Positions 1 through 13,860 of a stretch of DNA of 64,000 nt are shown piece after piece. The stretch lies in contig NZ_OBQI01000002.1 of the NCBI RefSeq assembly GCF_900221005.1, forward strand, positions 248,001 through 312,000, given 5' to 3'. Below the pieces are notes generated by a model. The model worked only from the letters and a program-made list of their open reading frames with translations. It did not search any database and was not told the DNA's origin. The position numbers and the translations under genes were made by a program. Within the stretch, counting starts at the first letter, position 1. Each line of letters begins with the position of its first letter. This DNA comes from Blastococcus aggregatus (GTDB lineage: Bacteria; Actinomycetota; Actinomycetes; Mycobacteriales; Geodermatophilaceae).

Positions 1-511
1 ACGACGACGCCGCAGGCGAGGACGGCGCGGCCGCAGCGACCGGCGCCGCAGCGGCAGCGGTTCCGTGCAGCGTCGCCCCGGAACCGGGCACGGTGCCCTC
101 GACGAGGTCGAACGTCACACCGGAGGCGGCCTGCGAGGCGGCGGACCCGGGGCCGACGTAGAGCGTGCGGCCGAGCGCGAACCCGGAGGCGAGGGTCCCG
201 CCGTCGACCGAGGAGCCGGAGACCGGCACACCGTCGACGGAGAGCTGACCCTTGCCGGACCACAGCGCGACACCGGTGCCCGCACCGGCGTCGGTCAGGA
301 CGAGGGCGAAGGACGCGCTGCCGGAGCCGAGCGACCCCGCCTGCGCGGCGACGGCGGTCAGCACCTGCTCGGCGCCGGGGCCGGTGACCCCGAGGCATGC
401 GTGCAGGGCCGCCACGAGGGCGGGGGAACCTGGCGCGTCCACCCACAGCAGACCGCCGTCGCGGCGGGCGACGACGGCGTCTCCGGGCAGGACTTCACAG
501 CGGTCGGGCAT
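1..511 (-). CDS. Unknown protein, N-terminal part only (runs off left edge)
   Basis: An open minus-strand frame starts with ATG at 511 and stays open to base 1, so about 170 residues of the N-terminus are present and the C-terminus is missing. The protein begins MPDRCEVLPGD and has a compact, soluble-looking segment rich in Gly, Ala, Ser and Val up to about residue 150, followed by an Ala/Pro-rich linker (AAAAAPVAAAAPSSPAAS). No signal peptide or membrane segment is visible. The start is supported by a TAGGCT hexamer seven bases upstream, the pattern of a leaderless transcript. The segment-plus-linker layout resembles modular actinobacterial proteins with a C-terminal FHA or similar domain, but that domain would lie outside the window, so the family is not assigned. 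Confidence 0.6.
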   Translation of the reverse strand, partial: MPDRCEVLPGDAVVARRDGGLLWVDAPGSPALVAALHACLGVTGPGAEQVLTAVAAQAGSLGSGSASFALVLTDAGAGTGVALWSGKGQLSVDGVPVSGSSVDGGTLASGFALGRTLYVGPGSAASQAASGVTFDLVEGTVPGSGATLHGTAAAAAPVAAAAPSSPAASS

Positions 512-518
512 GGCGGCC

Positions 519-524
519 AGCCTA
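519..524 (-). promoter_or_regulatory. -10 element, leaderless start of the left-edge gene
   Basis: TAGGCT on the minus strand ends seven bases before the ATG at 511. A TANNNT hexamer at this distance is the usual actinobacterial layout when transcription begins at the start codon; no Shine-Dalgarno sequence is present. Confidence 0.5.
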
Positions 525-631
525 GTGATGCCCAACCGACTTCGTCGCCCGGCCGCCCCCGCCACGCCGTACCCGGACCACGTCACAGCGAACGGGTGGG
601 ACGAGCGTGACGGGAGCGTCGCGACGGGTGA

Positions 632-3181
632 TCAGGCGGTCGTCACGACCCCGAGCTCGGCCGGATCGGCCAGGTGCTCGGAGTGCGGGAGCACGCGCAC
701 CGTGTAGCCGAACGCGCCGGTGCGCTCCAGCGGGACGGTGGCGGTGAACCAGTGCCGGGAGCCCTCGGTCTGCTCGTGCGCCATGGGCACCGAGGTGACC
801 TCGTGCAGCCCGTCGGCGTCGTCGACCCGCCCGTAGGCGGCCTGCACCTCGACGTCACCCGGCTCCAGCCCGGGCAGCTCCACCTCGGCGCGCAGCGCCA
901 GGGTCGAGCCGATCTCGGGGGTGTCGCCGGCGCCCGTCGCCTCGACGTGCGCGACGCGGACGGTCGACCAGTTGTGCAGCAGGTGCGCCCGCCACTGCGC
1001 CTCGGCGCGCGCCGGGGCGTAGCCCTCCCCCGCCATCACGCGTGCCGACTGCGCCGCCGGCACGTAGAGCGCCTGGACGTAGTCGCGCACCATGCGGGTG
1101 GCCAGCACCTTCGGGCCGGTCTCGCGCAGCGTGTGGCGGACCATCTCCACCCAGCGCGCCGGCACGCCCTCGGCGTCGCGCTCGTAGAACCGCGGCAGCA
1201 CCTGGGTGGACAGCAGGTCGTAGATCGCCCGCGCCTCCACCTCGTCGCGGCGGTCGGCGTCCGCGACGCCGTCGGCCGTGGGGATCGCCCAGCCGTTCTG
1301 GCCGTCGAACCACTCGTCCCACCAGCCGTCGCGGATGGAGAGGTTCAGCCCGCCGTTGAGCGCCGACTTCATCCCCGAGGTGCCGCAGGCCTCCAGCGGC
1401 CGCAGCGGGTTGTTCAGCCAGACGTCGCAGCCCCAGTACAGGTAGCGGGCCATCCCGATGTCGTAGCCGGGCAGGAACGCGATGCGGTGCCGGATCTCGG
1501 GGTCGTCGGCGAACTCGACCATCTGCTGGATCAGCTTCTTGCCGCCGTCGTCGGCGGGGTGGCTCTTGCCGGCGATGACCAGCTGCAGCGGGCGGGCCGG
1601 GTCCAGCAGCATCGCCTTGAGCTTGGCCGGGTCGCGCAGCATCAGGGTCAGCCGCTTGTAGCTCGGCACCCGCCGGGCGAACCCGATGGTGAGGACGTCG
1701 GGGTCGAAGGCGGTGTCGGTCCAGCCGACCTCGGCCTCGGTGGCGCCACGGGACAGCGCGGTCTCGCGGATCCGGCGGCGCACCTCGTCGACCAGCCGGC
1801 CGCGCAGGGTGCGCCGGATCGCCCAGAGGTCACCCGCGGGGATCTTGTCGACGCCGTCGAAGTGCACCGGCCCGTCGACGACGACCGGGTCGCCCTGGCT
1901 CGAGGTCTGGGTGCCCATCTCGACCAGCTCGCGCGCGGTCCAGGTCGGCGCGTGCACGCCGTTGGTGATCGAGCCGATCGGCACGTCGCGCTCGTCGAAG
2001 CCCGGCCACAGGTTGCTGAACATGCCCCGGCTCACGTGGCCGTGCAGCTCGCTCACGCCGTTCGCGCGCTGGCCCAGCCGCAGGCCCATGTGAGCCATGT
2101 TGTACTTCGACGGGTCCTCCTCGGCGCCGAGCGCGAGCAGGTCGTGCAGCGGGACGCCGAACCCGGCGAAGTACCGCTCGATGAGGGCCTTCGGGAAGCG
2201 GTCGATGCCGGCCGGCACCGGCGTGTGGGTGGTGAACACCGTGCCCGCGCGCACCGCCTGCAGCGCCTCGGGGAACGCCAGCCCGTGCGACTCCATCAGC
2301 TCGCGGATGCGCTCCAGGCCGAGGAAGCCGGCGTGGCCCTCGTTCGCGTGGAAGACCTCCGGCGCCGGGGTGCCGGTGCGCAGGCAGTAGGCCCGCAGCG
2401 CCCGGACGCCGCCGATGCCGAGCAGCATCTCCTGGCGCAGGCGGTGGTCCTCGTCGCCGCCGTAGAGCCGGTCGGTGACGCCGCGCTCGGCCGGCGCGTT
2501 CTCCTCGATGTCGCTGTCGAGCAGCAGCAGCGAGACGCGGCCGACCTGGGCGCGCCAGACGTGCGCGAACAGGGTGCGTCCCTCGGGCAGCGGCACGTTG
2601 ATGACCACGGCGGTGCCGTCGGGCTCGCGGAGCAGCTTGACCGGGAGGCCGTGCGGGTCGAGGGAGGGGTAGTGCTCGAGCTGCCAGCCGTCGGCCGACA
2701 GCCCCTGCTCGAAGTAGCCACCCCGGTAGAGGAGCCCGACACCGATCAGCGGGACACCGAGGTCGGAGGCCGCCTTCAGGTGGTCCCCGGCCAGGATGCC
2801 CAGCCCGCCCGAGTACTGCGGCAGCACCTCGGTGATGCCGAACTCGGCGGAGAAGTAGGCGATGCTCGCGGGCGCATCGGCGCCCAGCGACTGGTACCAG
2901 CGCGGGGTGGAGAGGTACTCCTCCAGGTCGTCGACGGCGTCCTGCAGGCGGCGGACGAACTTGCGGTCCGCGGCCAGCGCGGCCAGCCGCTCGGCCGAGA
3001 CCTCCCCGAGGGCCTTGACCGGATCGCCCCCGCAGCGCTTCCAGAGCGCCGGGTCGAGGGTCTCGAACAGGTCCCGGGTCTCGGGGTGCCACGACCAGCG
3101 GAGGTTCATCACCAGCTGGGAGAGCGGGAGCAGCGGCTCCGGGAGGGCGGCGCGGACGGTGAAACGGCGGAGGGCTCTCAC
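632..3181 (-). CDS. glgP: Alpha-glucan (glycogen/maltodextrin) phosphorylase
   Basis: Releases glucose-1-phosphate from the non-reducing ends of alpha-1,4-glucans in the cytoplasm, with pyridoxal phosphate as cofactor. The 849-residue protein is of the actinobacterial GlgP type, with an N-terminal DUF3417-like region ([14 protein letters not shown] near residue 28) before the phosphorylase fold. The PLP-lysine region reads [15 protein letters not shown], and [13 protein letters not shown] is also typical. GTG at 3181 is preferred because a TAGTCT hexamer lies seven bases upstream. It is transcribed divergently from glgE across 147 bp, so degradation and synthesis of the same polymer face each other. 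Rv1328 of M. tuberculosis holds the same place. Confidence 0.93.
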   Translation of the reverse strand: MRALRRFTVRAALPEPLLPLSQLVMNLRWSWHPETRDLFETLDPALWKRCGGDPVKALGEVSAERLAALAADRKFVRRLQDAVDDLEEYLSTPRWYQSLGADAPASIAYFSAEFGITEVLPQYSGGLGILAGDHLKAASDLGVPLIGVGLLYRGGYFEQGLSADGWQLEHYPSLDPHGLPVKLLREPDGTAVVINVPLPEGRTLFAHVWRAQVGRVSLLLLDSDIEENAPAERGVTDRLYGGDEDHRLRQEMLLGIGGVRALRAYCLRTGTPAPEVFHANEGHAGFLGLERIRELMESHGLAFPEALQAVRAGTVFTTHTPVPAGIDRFPKALIERYFAGFGVPLHDLLALGAEEDPSKYNMAHMGLRLGQRANGVSELHGHVSRGMFSNLWPGFDERDVPIGSITNGVHAPTWTARELVEMGTQTSSQGDPVVVDGPVHFDGVDKIPAGDLWAIRRTLRGRLVDEVRRRIRETALSRGATEAEVGWTDTAFDPDVLTIGFARRVPSYKRLTLMLRDPAKLKAMLLDPARPLQLVIAGKSHPADDGGKKLIQQMVEFADDPEIRHRIAFLPGYDIGMARYLYWGCDVWLNNPLRPLEACGTSGMKSALNGGLNLSIRDGWWDEWFDGQNGWAIPTADGVADADRRDEVEARAIYDLLSTQVLPRFYERDAEGVPARWVEMVRHTLRETGPKVLATRMVRDYVQALYVPAAQSARVMAGEGYAPARAEAQWRAHLLHNWSTVRVAHVEATGAGDTPEIGSTLALRAEVELPGLEPGDVEVQAAYGRVDDADGLHEVTSVPMAHEQTEGSRHWFTATVPLERTGAFGYTVRVLPHSEHLADPAELGVVTTA

Positions 3182-3188
3182 CCGGTCG

Positions 3189-3194
3189 AGACTA
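3189..3194 (-). promoter_or_regulatory. -10 element of glgP (leaderless)
   Basis: TAGTCT on the minus strand is followed by seven bases and then the GTG start of glgP at 3181. No ribosome-binding site is seen, consistent with a leaderless mRNA. Confidence 0.5.
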
Positions 3195-3315
3195 TCCAGC
3201 TACAGCGCCACCGCCAGAGGGGACGGACCACTCCGTCACCTCCGCCCCACGCGTACCACGCCCGTCCCCCACCCGTACGGGTACTCGCCGAGGTGCCCAC
3301 ACCCCGGTACCTCGA

Positions 3316-3321
3316 TAGCGT
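3316..3321 (+). promoter_or_regulatory. -10 element of glgE (leaderless)
   Basis: TAGCGT is followed by seven bases (GACGGGG) and the ATG of glgE at 3329. This spacing supports ATG 3329 and argues against the upstream in-frame GTG at 3320, which overlaps the hexamer. Confidence 0.5.
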
Positions 3322-3328
3322 GACGGGG

Positions 3329-5368
<2,040 letters not shown>

Positions 5369-5420
5369 CCAGGGACGTCCCGACCGCCCATCCGCGACTC
5401 ACCGAGGGCTCTCCGCACCG

Positions 5421-7262
5421 ATGACCGTTCCCGTTCCCGAGTCCGCCCCGAAGCACTCGGCACTGCCCCCTCCGGGCACCGACCCCGAGTGGTACAAGCG
5501 CGCCGTCTTCTACGAGGTGCTCGTCCGCGGCTTCGCCGACAGCAACTCCGACGGCGTGGGCGACATCCGCGGCATGATCGACAAGCTGGACTACCTGCAG
5601 TGGCTCGGCGTCGACTGCCTGTGGCTGCCCCCGTTCTTCGCCTCGCCGCTGCGCGACGGCGGGTACGACGTCAGCGACTACACCGCCGTCCTGCCCGAGT
5701 TCGGCGACATCGAGGACTTCAAGGAGTTCCTCGAGGCCGCGCACTCCCGCGGCATGCGGGTGATCATCGACTTCGTCATGAACCACACCTCGGACCAGCA
5801 CCCCTGGTTCCAGGCCAGCCGCAGCGATCCGGACGGCGACTATGGCGACTTCTATGTCTGGGCCGACGACGACACCGGCTACGCCGACGCGCGCATCATC
5901 TTCGTCGACACCGAGAGCTCGAACTGGACCTTCGACCCGGTGCGCAAGCAGTACTTCTGGCACCGGTTCTTCTCCCACCAGCCCGACCTCAACTTCGAGA
6001 ACCCGAAGGTGCGCGAGGCGATCATCGACGCCCTGCGCTTCTGGCTGGACCTCGGCATCGACGGCTTCCGGCTCGACGCCGTGCCCTACCTCTTCGAGGA
6101 GGAGGGCACCAACTGCGAGAACCTGCCGCGCACCCACGAGTTCCTCAAGGAGGTGCGCAAGGTCGTCGACGCCAACTACCAGGACGTCGTGCTGCTCTGC
6201 GAGGCGAACCAGTGGCCGGCCGACGTCGTCGAGTACTTCGGCGAGAACGGCGACGAGTGCCAGATGGCGTTCCACTTCCCGGTGATGCCGCGCCTGTTCA
6301 TGGCCGTGCGGCGGGAGCAGCGCTTCCCGATCTCGGAGATCATGGCCCAGACGCCGGACATCCCCGACAACTGCCAGTGGGGTGTCTTCCTGCGGAACCA
6401 CGACGAGCTCACGCTCGAGATGGTCTCCGACGAGGAGCGCGACTACATGTGGGACGAGTACGCCAAGGACCCCCGCATGAAGGCCAACATCGGCATCCGG
6501 CGGCGGCTCGCGCCGCTGCTGGACAACGACGTCAACACCCTCGAGCTGTTCAACGCACTGCTCCTGTCGCTGCCCGGGTCGCCGGTCCTCTACTACGGGG
6601 ACGAGATCGGCATGGGCGACAACATCTGGCTCGGTGACCGCGACGGCGTCCGGACCCCGATGCAGTGGACACCGGACCGCAACGGCGGCTTCTCCACCGC
6701 GGACCCGCAGCGGATGTACCTGCCGCTGAACCAGGACCCGGTCTACGGCTACCAGGTGACCAACGTCGAGTCCCAGCTGCGCAACACCAACTCGCTGCTG
6801 CAGTGGGTGCGCCGGATGATCCAGGTGCGCGGCCAGCACCCGACCTTCGGCCTCGGCACCTTCGAGGAGATCGGCTCGCGCAACCCGACCGTGCTGTCCT
6901 TCGTCCGCAGGTTCGGCGACGACATCGTGCTGTGCGTGAACAACTTGTCCCGGTTCCCGCAGCCGGTGGAGCTGGACCTGCGCGAGTTCGAGGGCTACAC
7001 CCCGGTCGAGCTGACCGGCCGGGTCGAGTTCCCGCAGATCGGCGTCCTGCCGTACATGCTCACGCTGGCCGGGCACGGCTTCTACTGGTTCGAGCTCTCG
7101 AAGCCGGCCGAGCCCGCCGCCGACGAGACCGAGGACTGGGAGAGCACCGGCAGCAGCGCCATCGCCGACTCCCTGCTCGCCGCGGGGGTGGTCAGCGCGG
7201 CGGAGGAGCGGCCCGGCGACAACCTCCCCGCCCCCGACGACTCCGCGGGAGGATCCCGATGA
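5421..7262 (+). CDS. treS: Maltose alpha-D-glucosyltransferase (trehalose synthase)
   Basis: Interconverts trehalose and maltose and so feeds maltose to the kinase encoded next. The 613-residue GH13_16 protein shows VYLPPFF-type barrel motifs ([19 protein letters not shown]), the nucleophile strand [10 protein letters not shown], the acid/base strand [12 protein letters not shown] and the conserved [11 protein letters not shown]. The C-terminus carries an acidic, low-complexity tail of about 60 residues after the usual end of the fold (from about residue 555). It is not fused to the maltokinase, unlike in some actinobacteria. Its TGA overlaps the mak ATG by four bases, implying translational coupling and stoichiometric synthesis. 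Confidence 0.95.
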   Translation: MTVPVPESAPKHSALPPPGTDPEWYKRAVFYEVLVRGFADSNSDGVGDIRGMIDKLDYLQWLGVDCLWLPPFFASPLRDGGYDVSDYTAVLPEFGDIEDFKEFLEAAHSRGMRVIIDFVMNHTSDQHPWFQASRSDPDGDYGDFYVWADDDTGYADARIIFVDTESSNWTFDPVRKQYFWHRFFSHQPDLNFENPKVREAIIDALRFWLDLGIDGFRLDAVPYLFEEEGTNCENLPRTHEFLKEVRKVVDANYQDVVLLCEANQWPADVVEYFGENGDECQMAFHFPVMPRLFMAVRREQRFPISEIMAQTPDIPDNCQWGVFLRNHDELTLEMVSDEERDYMWDEYAKDPRMKANIGIRRRLAPLLDNDVNTLELFNALLLSLPGSPVLYYGDEIGMGDNIWLGDRDGVRTPMQWTPDRNGGFSTADPQRMYLPLNQDPVYGYQVTNVESQLRNTNSLLQWVRRMIQVRGQHPTFGLGTFEEIGSRNPTVLSFVRRFGDDIVLCVNNLSRFPQPVELDLREFEGYTPVELTGRVEFPQIGVLPYMLTLAGHGFYWFELSKPAEPAADETEDWESTGSSAIADSLLAAGVVSAAEERPGDNLPAPDDSAGGSR

Positions 7263-8632
7263 AGGCACTGGCCGACCTGCTCCGCGACTGGATGCCGGTG
7301 CAGCGCTGGTTCGGGAGCAAGGGCCGCGAGTGGGCCGACGTGACCGAGGACGGCTTCTTCCTCGACCGCAGCGACCCGGTGCTCTCCGTGCACCGGGTGC
7401 GGGTCACGTACGCCGACGGCGGCGCCGACACCTACCTCGTCCCGATCTCCTGGCGGGACTCCGAGGTCGAGGAGCTCGCCAGCGCCTACATCGGCGTCGT
7501 GATCGGCGACGAGGGCCGCGCGTCGCACGCCTACGACGGGATGCGCGACCGGGACGCGACCACCCCCTGGCTGATCCACCTGGTCAACGCCTCGACCGTC
7601 GGGCCGATGCACTTCCACCCGGCGGGCGTCGCCTACATCCCCGAGGGCCTGCCCGGCGACATCGTCTCGACCGAGCAGAGCAACACCTCGCTGGTGTACG
7701 GGTCGGAGGCGATCTTCAAGCTGTTCCGGCGGCTCGAGCCCGGCCTCAACCCCGACGTCGAGGTGCACGACGCGCTGCGCCGGTCGGAGAACCCGCACAT
7801 CGCGCCGCTGCTCGGGCACATCGAGATCGACGACCCCGACCCGGCGAACGAGCCGGCGACGGTCGCGATGCTGCAGACCTTCGTGCCCAACGCCAGCGAC
7901 GGCTGGCGGCTGGCCACCGCGAGCGTGCGCGACCTCTACGCCGAGGGCGACCTGCACGCCGACGAGGTGGGCGGCGACTTCGCGGCCGACAGCGAGCGGC
8001 TCGGGGCGGCCACGGCCTTGGTCCACCGGGACATGGCCGCCGTGCTGCCCACGGAGCCGGCCGACAGCGGCTGGTACGCCGACGTGGCGCGGCAGATGAA
8101 CGAACGCCTGGACGCCGCCGTCCAGATCGTGCCGCAGCTCGCCGAGCACGTCGACGGCCTCCGACAGGTCTACGCGGCCGTGGCCGGGAGCACCGAGCCC
8201 CTCGTCCGCCAGCGGGTGCACGGCGACCTGCACCTCGGCCAGGTGCTGCGGACGGCGACCGGCTGGATCGTGCTGGACTTCGAGGGCGAGCCCGCCCGGC
8301 CGCTGGCCTCGCGCCGGGAGCTCGACAGCCCCCTCCGGGACGTCGCCGGGATGCTGCGCAGCTTCGACTACGCGGCACGGCACATGCTGGTCGAGCAGCC
8401 CGACGACTCGCAGCGCGCCTACCGCGCGCAGGAGTGGGCCGAGCGGAACCGGGCCGCCTTCTGCGCCGGGTACTCCGAGGCCAGCGGCCTCGACCCGTGC
8501 GGCGACTCACCACTCCTTCGGGCGTTCGAGGCGGACAAGGCGGTTTACGAGTGCGTCTACGAGGCACGGAACCGTCCGCACTGGCTGATGATCCCGCTCG
8601 ACTCACTGTCCCGGCTCACCGGCCGCGACTGA
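7259..8632 (+). CDS. mak: Maltokinase
   Basis: Phosphorylates maltose with ATP to maltose-1-phosphate, the substrate of GlgE. The 457-residue protein has the aminoglycoside-phosphotransferase-like fold, with catalytic loop [12 protein letters not shown] (about residue 320) and the metal-binding [10 protein letters not shown] strand. The N-terminal cap domain begins [13 protein letters not shown], the usual maltokinase start. ATG 7259 overlaps the treS stop (ATGA) and has a strong GGGAGG ribosome-binding site. It sits between treS and glgB, completing the trehalose-to-glucan route. The older name Pep2 refers to the same family. Confidence 0.93.
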   Translation: MKALADLLRDWMPVQRWFGSKGREWADVTEDGFFLDRSDPVLSVHRVRVTYADGGADTYLVPISWRDSEVEELASAYIGVVIGDEGRASHAYDGMRDRDATTPWLIHLVNASTVGPMHFHPAGVAYIPEGLPGDIVSTEQSNTSLVYGSEAIFKLFRRLEPGLNPDVEVHDALRRSENPHIAPLLGHIEIDDPDPANEPATVAMLQTFVPNASDGWRLATASVRDLYAEGDLHADEVGGDFAADSERLGAATALVHRDMAAVLPTEPADSGWYADVARQMNERLDAAVQIVPQLAEHVDGLRQVYAAVAGSTEPLVRQRVHGDLHLGQVLRTATGWIVLDFEGEPARPLASRRELDSPLRDVAGMLRSFDYAARHMLVEQPDDSQRAYRAQEWAERNRAAFCAGYSEASGLDPCGDSPLLRAFEADKAVYECVYEARNRPHWLMIPLDSLSRLTGRD

Positions 8633-8687
8633 CGCACGAACCCGAGGCCATCACATCGACGAGCAGGGCACCGGAGGAAACGCAACG

Positions 8688-11438
<2,751 letters not shown>

Positions 11439-11467
11439 CCCGGCGGCGACGGGGTAACGGTCCGCAC

Positions 11468-12859
11468 GTGCAAACGGGAAGAGGACGACGACGGCGGCGG
11501 TGGGCGGAGCTCACCGCCGCCGCGTTCTCCCTCGTCTCCCTGACCGGCTGCTCGGTGGTCGTCACCGGCCTGGCCAGCCCCGCACGGCCCCCGGTGACCG
11601 ACGTCGGGGTCGGTGACACCGGCGTCGTCGGCGCGACCGACGAGGAGGTCGACGTGCTGGCCCGCAACGCGCTCGCCGACCTCGAGACGTACTGGGGCGA
11701 GCAGTTCCCCGCGGTGTTCGGCACCCCCTTCGAGCCGCTCACCGGCGGCTACTTCAGCGTCGACCCCGGCAACGCCGACCCCGCCGTCTACCCGCGCGGC
11801 ATCGGCTGTGGCAGCGTCGCCGGCGACGTCGAGGACAACGCCTTCTACTGCGTCGCCCCCGACGCCCCGAACTCCGACTCGATCAGCTACGACCGCACCT
11901 TCCTCGCCGACCTCGGCGCGGAGTTCGGCCGCTTCCTCCCGGCGCTGGTGATGGCGCACGAGTTCGGCCACGCGGTGCAGGCCCGGGTGGGCGGGCCGGC
12001 GGCCTCCATCGCGGCCGAGACCCAGGCCGACTGCTTCGCCGGCACCTGGACCCGCTGGGTCGCCGAGGGCGAGGCCGAGCACTCGGTCCTGCGCACGCCC
12101 GAGCTCGACGAGCTACTGCGCGGCTACCTCCTGCTGCGCGATCCGGTCGGTACCGGAGCCGGCGAGGAGCAGGCGCACGGCTCCTACTTCGACCGGGTGG
12201 CCGCCTTCCAGGAGGGCTTCGACGGCGGCGCCGAGGCCTGCCGGGACGACTTCGGGCCGAACCGCGAGTTCACCCAGGCGGAGTTCACGGACGCGGAGAT
12301 CGCGACGGGGGGCAACGCCTCCCCCGGTCAGCTGCTGACCATCATCGAGACCTCTCTCCCCACGGTGTGGCAGGAGGTCCTGGGCGACGACTTCGATCCG
12401 CCCACCATCGAGTCCTTCGACGGCGACGCCCCCGGCTGCGCGGCTGATCCCGACCTCGACCTCGTCTACTGCGCCGACGAGAACCTGATCGGCTTCGACG
12501 CGACCGACCTCGCCGGGCCGGCGTACGAGGAGATCGGCGACTTCGCCGTCGCCACCGCCGTCGCGCTGCCGTACGCCCTCGCCGTTCGGGATCAGCTCGG
12601 GCTGTCGATCGACGACGAGGAGGCGGTGCGCTCGGCGGTCTGCCTCACCGGCCTGTACGCCGGGCAGTTCGCCCGGGCGGGCGCCGGCGACACCTCCATC
12701 TCACCCGGTGACGTGGACGAGAGCGTGCAGTTCCTGCTGACCTTCGGCCGCGAGCCGTCGGTCGTGCCGGACGCCGACCTCTCCGGTTTCCAGCTGGTCG
12801 ACCTGTTCCGCAACGGCTACGTGGACGGCATCGACGCCTGCGGCGTCGACTCTCAGTAG
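11468..12859 (+). CDS. Secreted lipoprotein, putative neutral zinc metallopeptidase (YpfJ-like)
   Basis: The 463-residue product starts with an Arg-rich run (RGRRRRRW), a hydrophobic stretch and lipobox LTGC, so it is probably exported and lipidated at about Cys25. The catalytic zinc motif MAHEFGHAVQ and the downstream ETQADCFAGTW are those of the YpfJ/neutral zinc metallopeptidase family (HEFGH...E.QADCFAG); the substrate is unknown. Several paired cysteines in the mature part fit extracellular disulfides. GTG 11468 places the signal sequence at the N-terminus; an imperfect TAACGG hexamer lies seven bases upstream. Its stop overlaps the stop of the convergent thioredoxin-like gene by seven bases. 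Confidence 0.8.
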   Translation: MQTGRGRRRRRWAELTAAAFSLVSLTGCSVVVTGLASPARPPVTDVGVGDTGVVGATDEEVDVLARNALADLETYWGEQFPAVFGTPFEPLTGGYFSVDPGNADPAVYPRGIGCGSVAGDVEDNAFYCVAPDAPNSDSISYDRTFLADLGAEFGRFLPALVMAHEFGHAVQARVGGPAASIAAETQADCFAGTWTRWVAEGEAEHSVLRTPELDELLRGYLLLRDPVGTGAGEEQAHGSYFDRVAAFQEGFDGGAEACRDDFGPNREFTQAEFTDAEIATGGNASPGQLLTIIETSLPTVWQEVLGDDFDPPTIESFDGDAPGCAADPDLDLVYCADENLIGFDATDLAGPAYEEIGDFAVATAVALPYALAVRDQLGLSIDDEEAVRSAVCLTGLYAGQFARAGAGDTSISPGDVDESVQFLLTFGREPSVVPDADLSGFQLVDLFRNGYVDGIDACGVDSQ

Positions 12860-13824
12860 AGGGCGGTGGTCAACGCGCGGCGGGCGGGGCCGACCCGCGG
12901 GTCCTGGTCGCCGACGACGGCGAACAGCTCCACCAGGTGCTTGCGGGCCTGGTCGCGCTCCTCCCCCGCGGTGCGGCGGATGACGGCCAGCAGCCGCTCG
13001 AAGGCGCCGTCGACGTCGCCGGTGCCGAGAAGGAAGTCCGCCGCCCGGGTCTGCGCCGCGATGTCGTCCGGTGCGGCGTCGGCCGCGGCCAGGGCGTCGG
13101 GCCCGGCCTCCTCGGCCCGGCGGAACAGCCGCACCTGCTGGAGCGCGATGCCGGCGTCGGGGTGGGTGGGCTCCTCGGCGAGGATCGCCTCGTAGGCGGC
13201 CTCCGCGGCGGCGAGGTCACCGCGCTCGAGCGCCGCCTCGGCGGCGTCCAGGCGCGGGTCGTCCTCGACCTCGGGCTCGGTCTCGCCGTCGGCGGGCAGG
13301 GCGCCGCCGGTGGTCGCGCGGAGCAGCTCCGCGACGAACTCCCGCGCCTGCTCCTCGGGGATGGCGCCGTTGAACTCGGCGATCAGCTGCCCCTGCCACA
13401 CGGCCTTCACCGCCGGGATGCCCTGCACCCGCAGCCCCTGGGCGAGCGCCTGGTTGGCGTCGACGTCGACCTTGGCCAGCACCCAGGAACCGCCGCCTTC
13501 GGCGGCCAGCCGCTCGAGCACCGGGGAGAGCTGCTTGCACGGCCCGCACCACTCGGCCCACAGGTCCAGCACCACCGGCACCTGGAAGGAGCGGTCCAGC
13601 ACCTCGGTCTGGAACGTCGCCTCGGTGACGTCGACGACGGCGCTGCCGGGGGCCCCGGCGGGGGCCGCGGCGCTCGGCGGCGGAGCGGCCGCGGCCCGCG
13701 CGGCCGCCTCCGATCGCGCCTTGACGGCGGCGAGATCGACGGCCCCGGCCATGGTGGCGGCCATCTGGGCCTGCGCGCGCGGGTCGGGGCGTCCGGGGCG
13801 GGTCGGCTGCATGACCTCGATCAT
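12853..13824 (-). CDS. Thioredoxin-TPR protein (CnoX/YbbN-like co-chaperone)
   Basis: The 323-residue protein has an Ala-rich N-terminal extension (1-60), a thioredoxin domain (about 62-175) with active site WCGPC at 92-96, and a C-terminal helical region (from about 190) with TPR-like helices such as ALERGDLAAAEAAYEAIL. This layout matches CnoX/YbbN, a redox-protective chaperone that hands clients to DnaK/GroEL, and Rv1324 at the equivalent position in M. tuberculosis. The CxxC is intact, so disulfide chemistry is possible, whereas E. coli CnoX lacks the second Cys. Two in-frame ATGs occur five codons apart; the first, after GGTGGG, is used. It is convergent with the zinc peptidase gene. Confidence 0.82.
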   Translation of the reverse strand: MIEVMQPTRPGRPDPRAQAQMAATMAGAVDLAAVKARSEAAARAAAAPPPSAAAPAGAPGSAVVDVTEATFQTEVLDRSFQVPVVLDLWAEWCGPCKQLSPVLERLAAEGGGSWVLAKVDVDANQALAQGLRVQGIPAVKAVWQGQLIAEFNGAIPEEQAREFVAELLRATTGGALPADGETEPEVEDDPRLDAAEAALERGDLAAAEAAYEAILAEEPTHPDAGIALQQVRLFRRAEEAGPDALAAADAAPDDIAAQTRAADFLLGTGDVDGAFERLLAVIRRTAGEERDQARKHLVELFAVVGDQDPRVGPARRALTTALY

Positions 13825-13860
13825 CCCACCGCGCGGACGGGCGTGTCGGGTGCGGGTCGG

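Noticed and set aside
674-3328. Very long open frame upstream of glgE in the same frame
   Set aside because: It is the opposite strand of glgP; composition is Arg/Gly/Val/Glu-rich low complexity, and a leaderless -10 box marks ATG 3329 as the real start.
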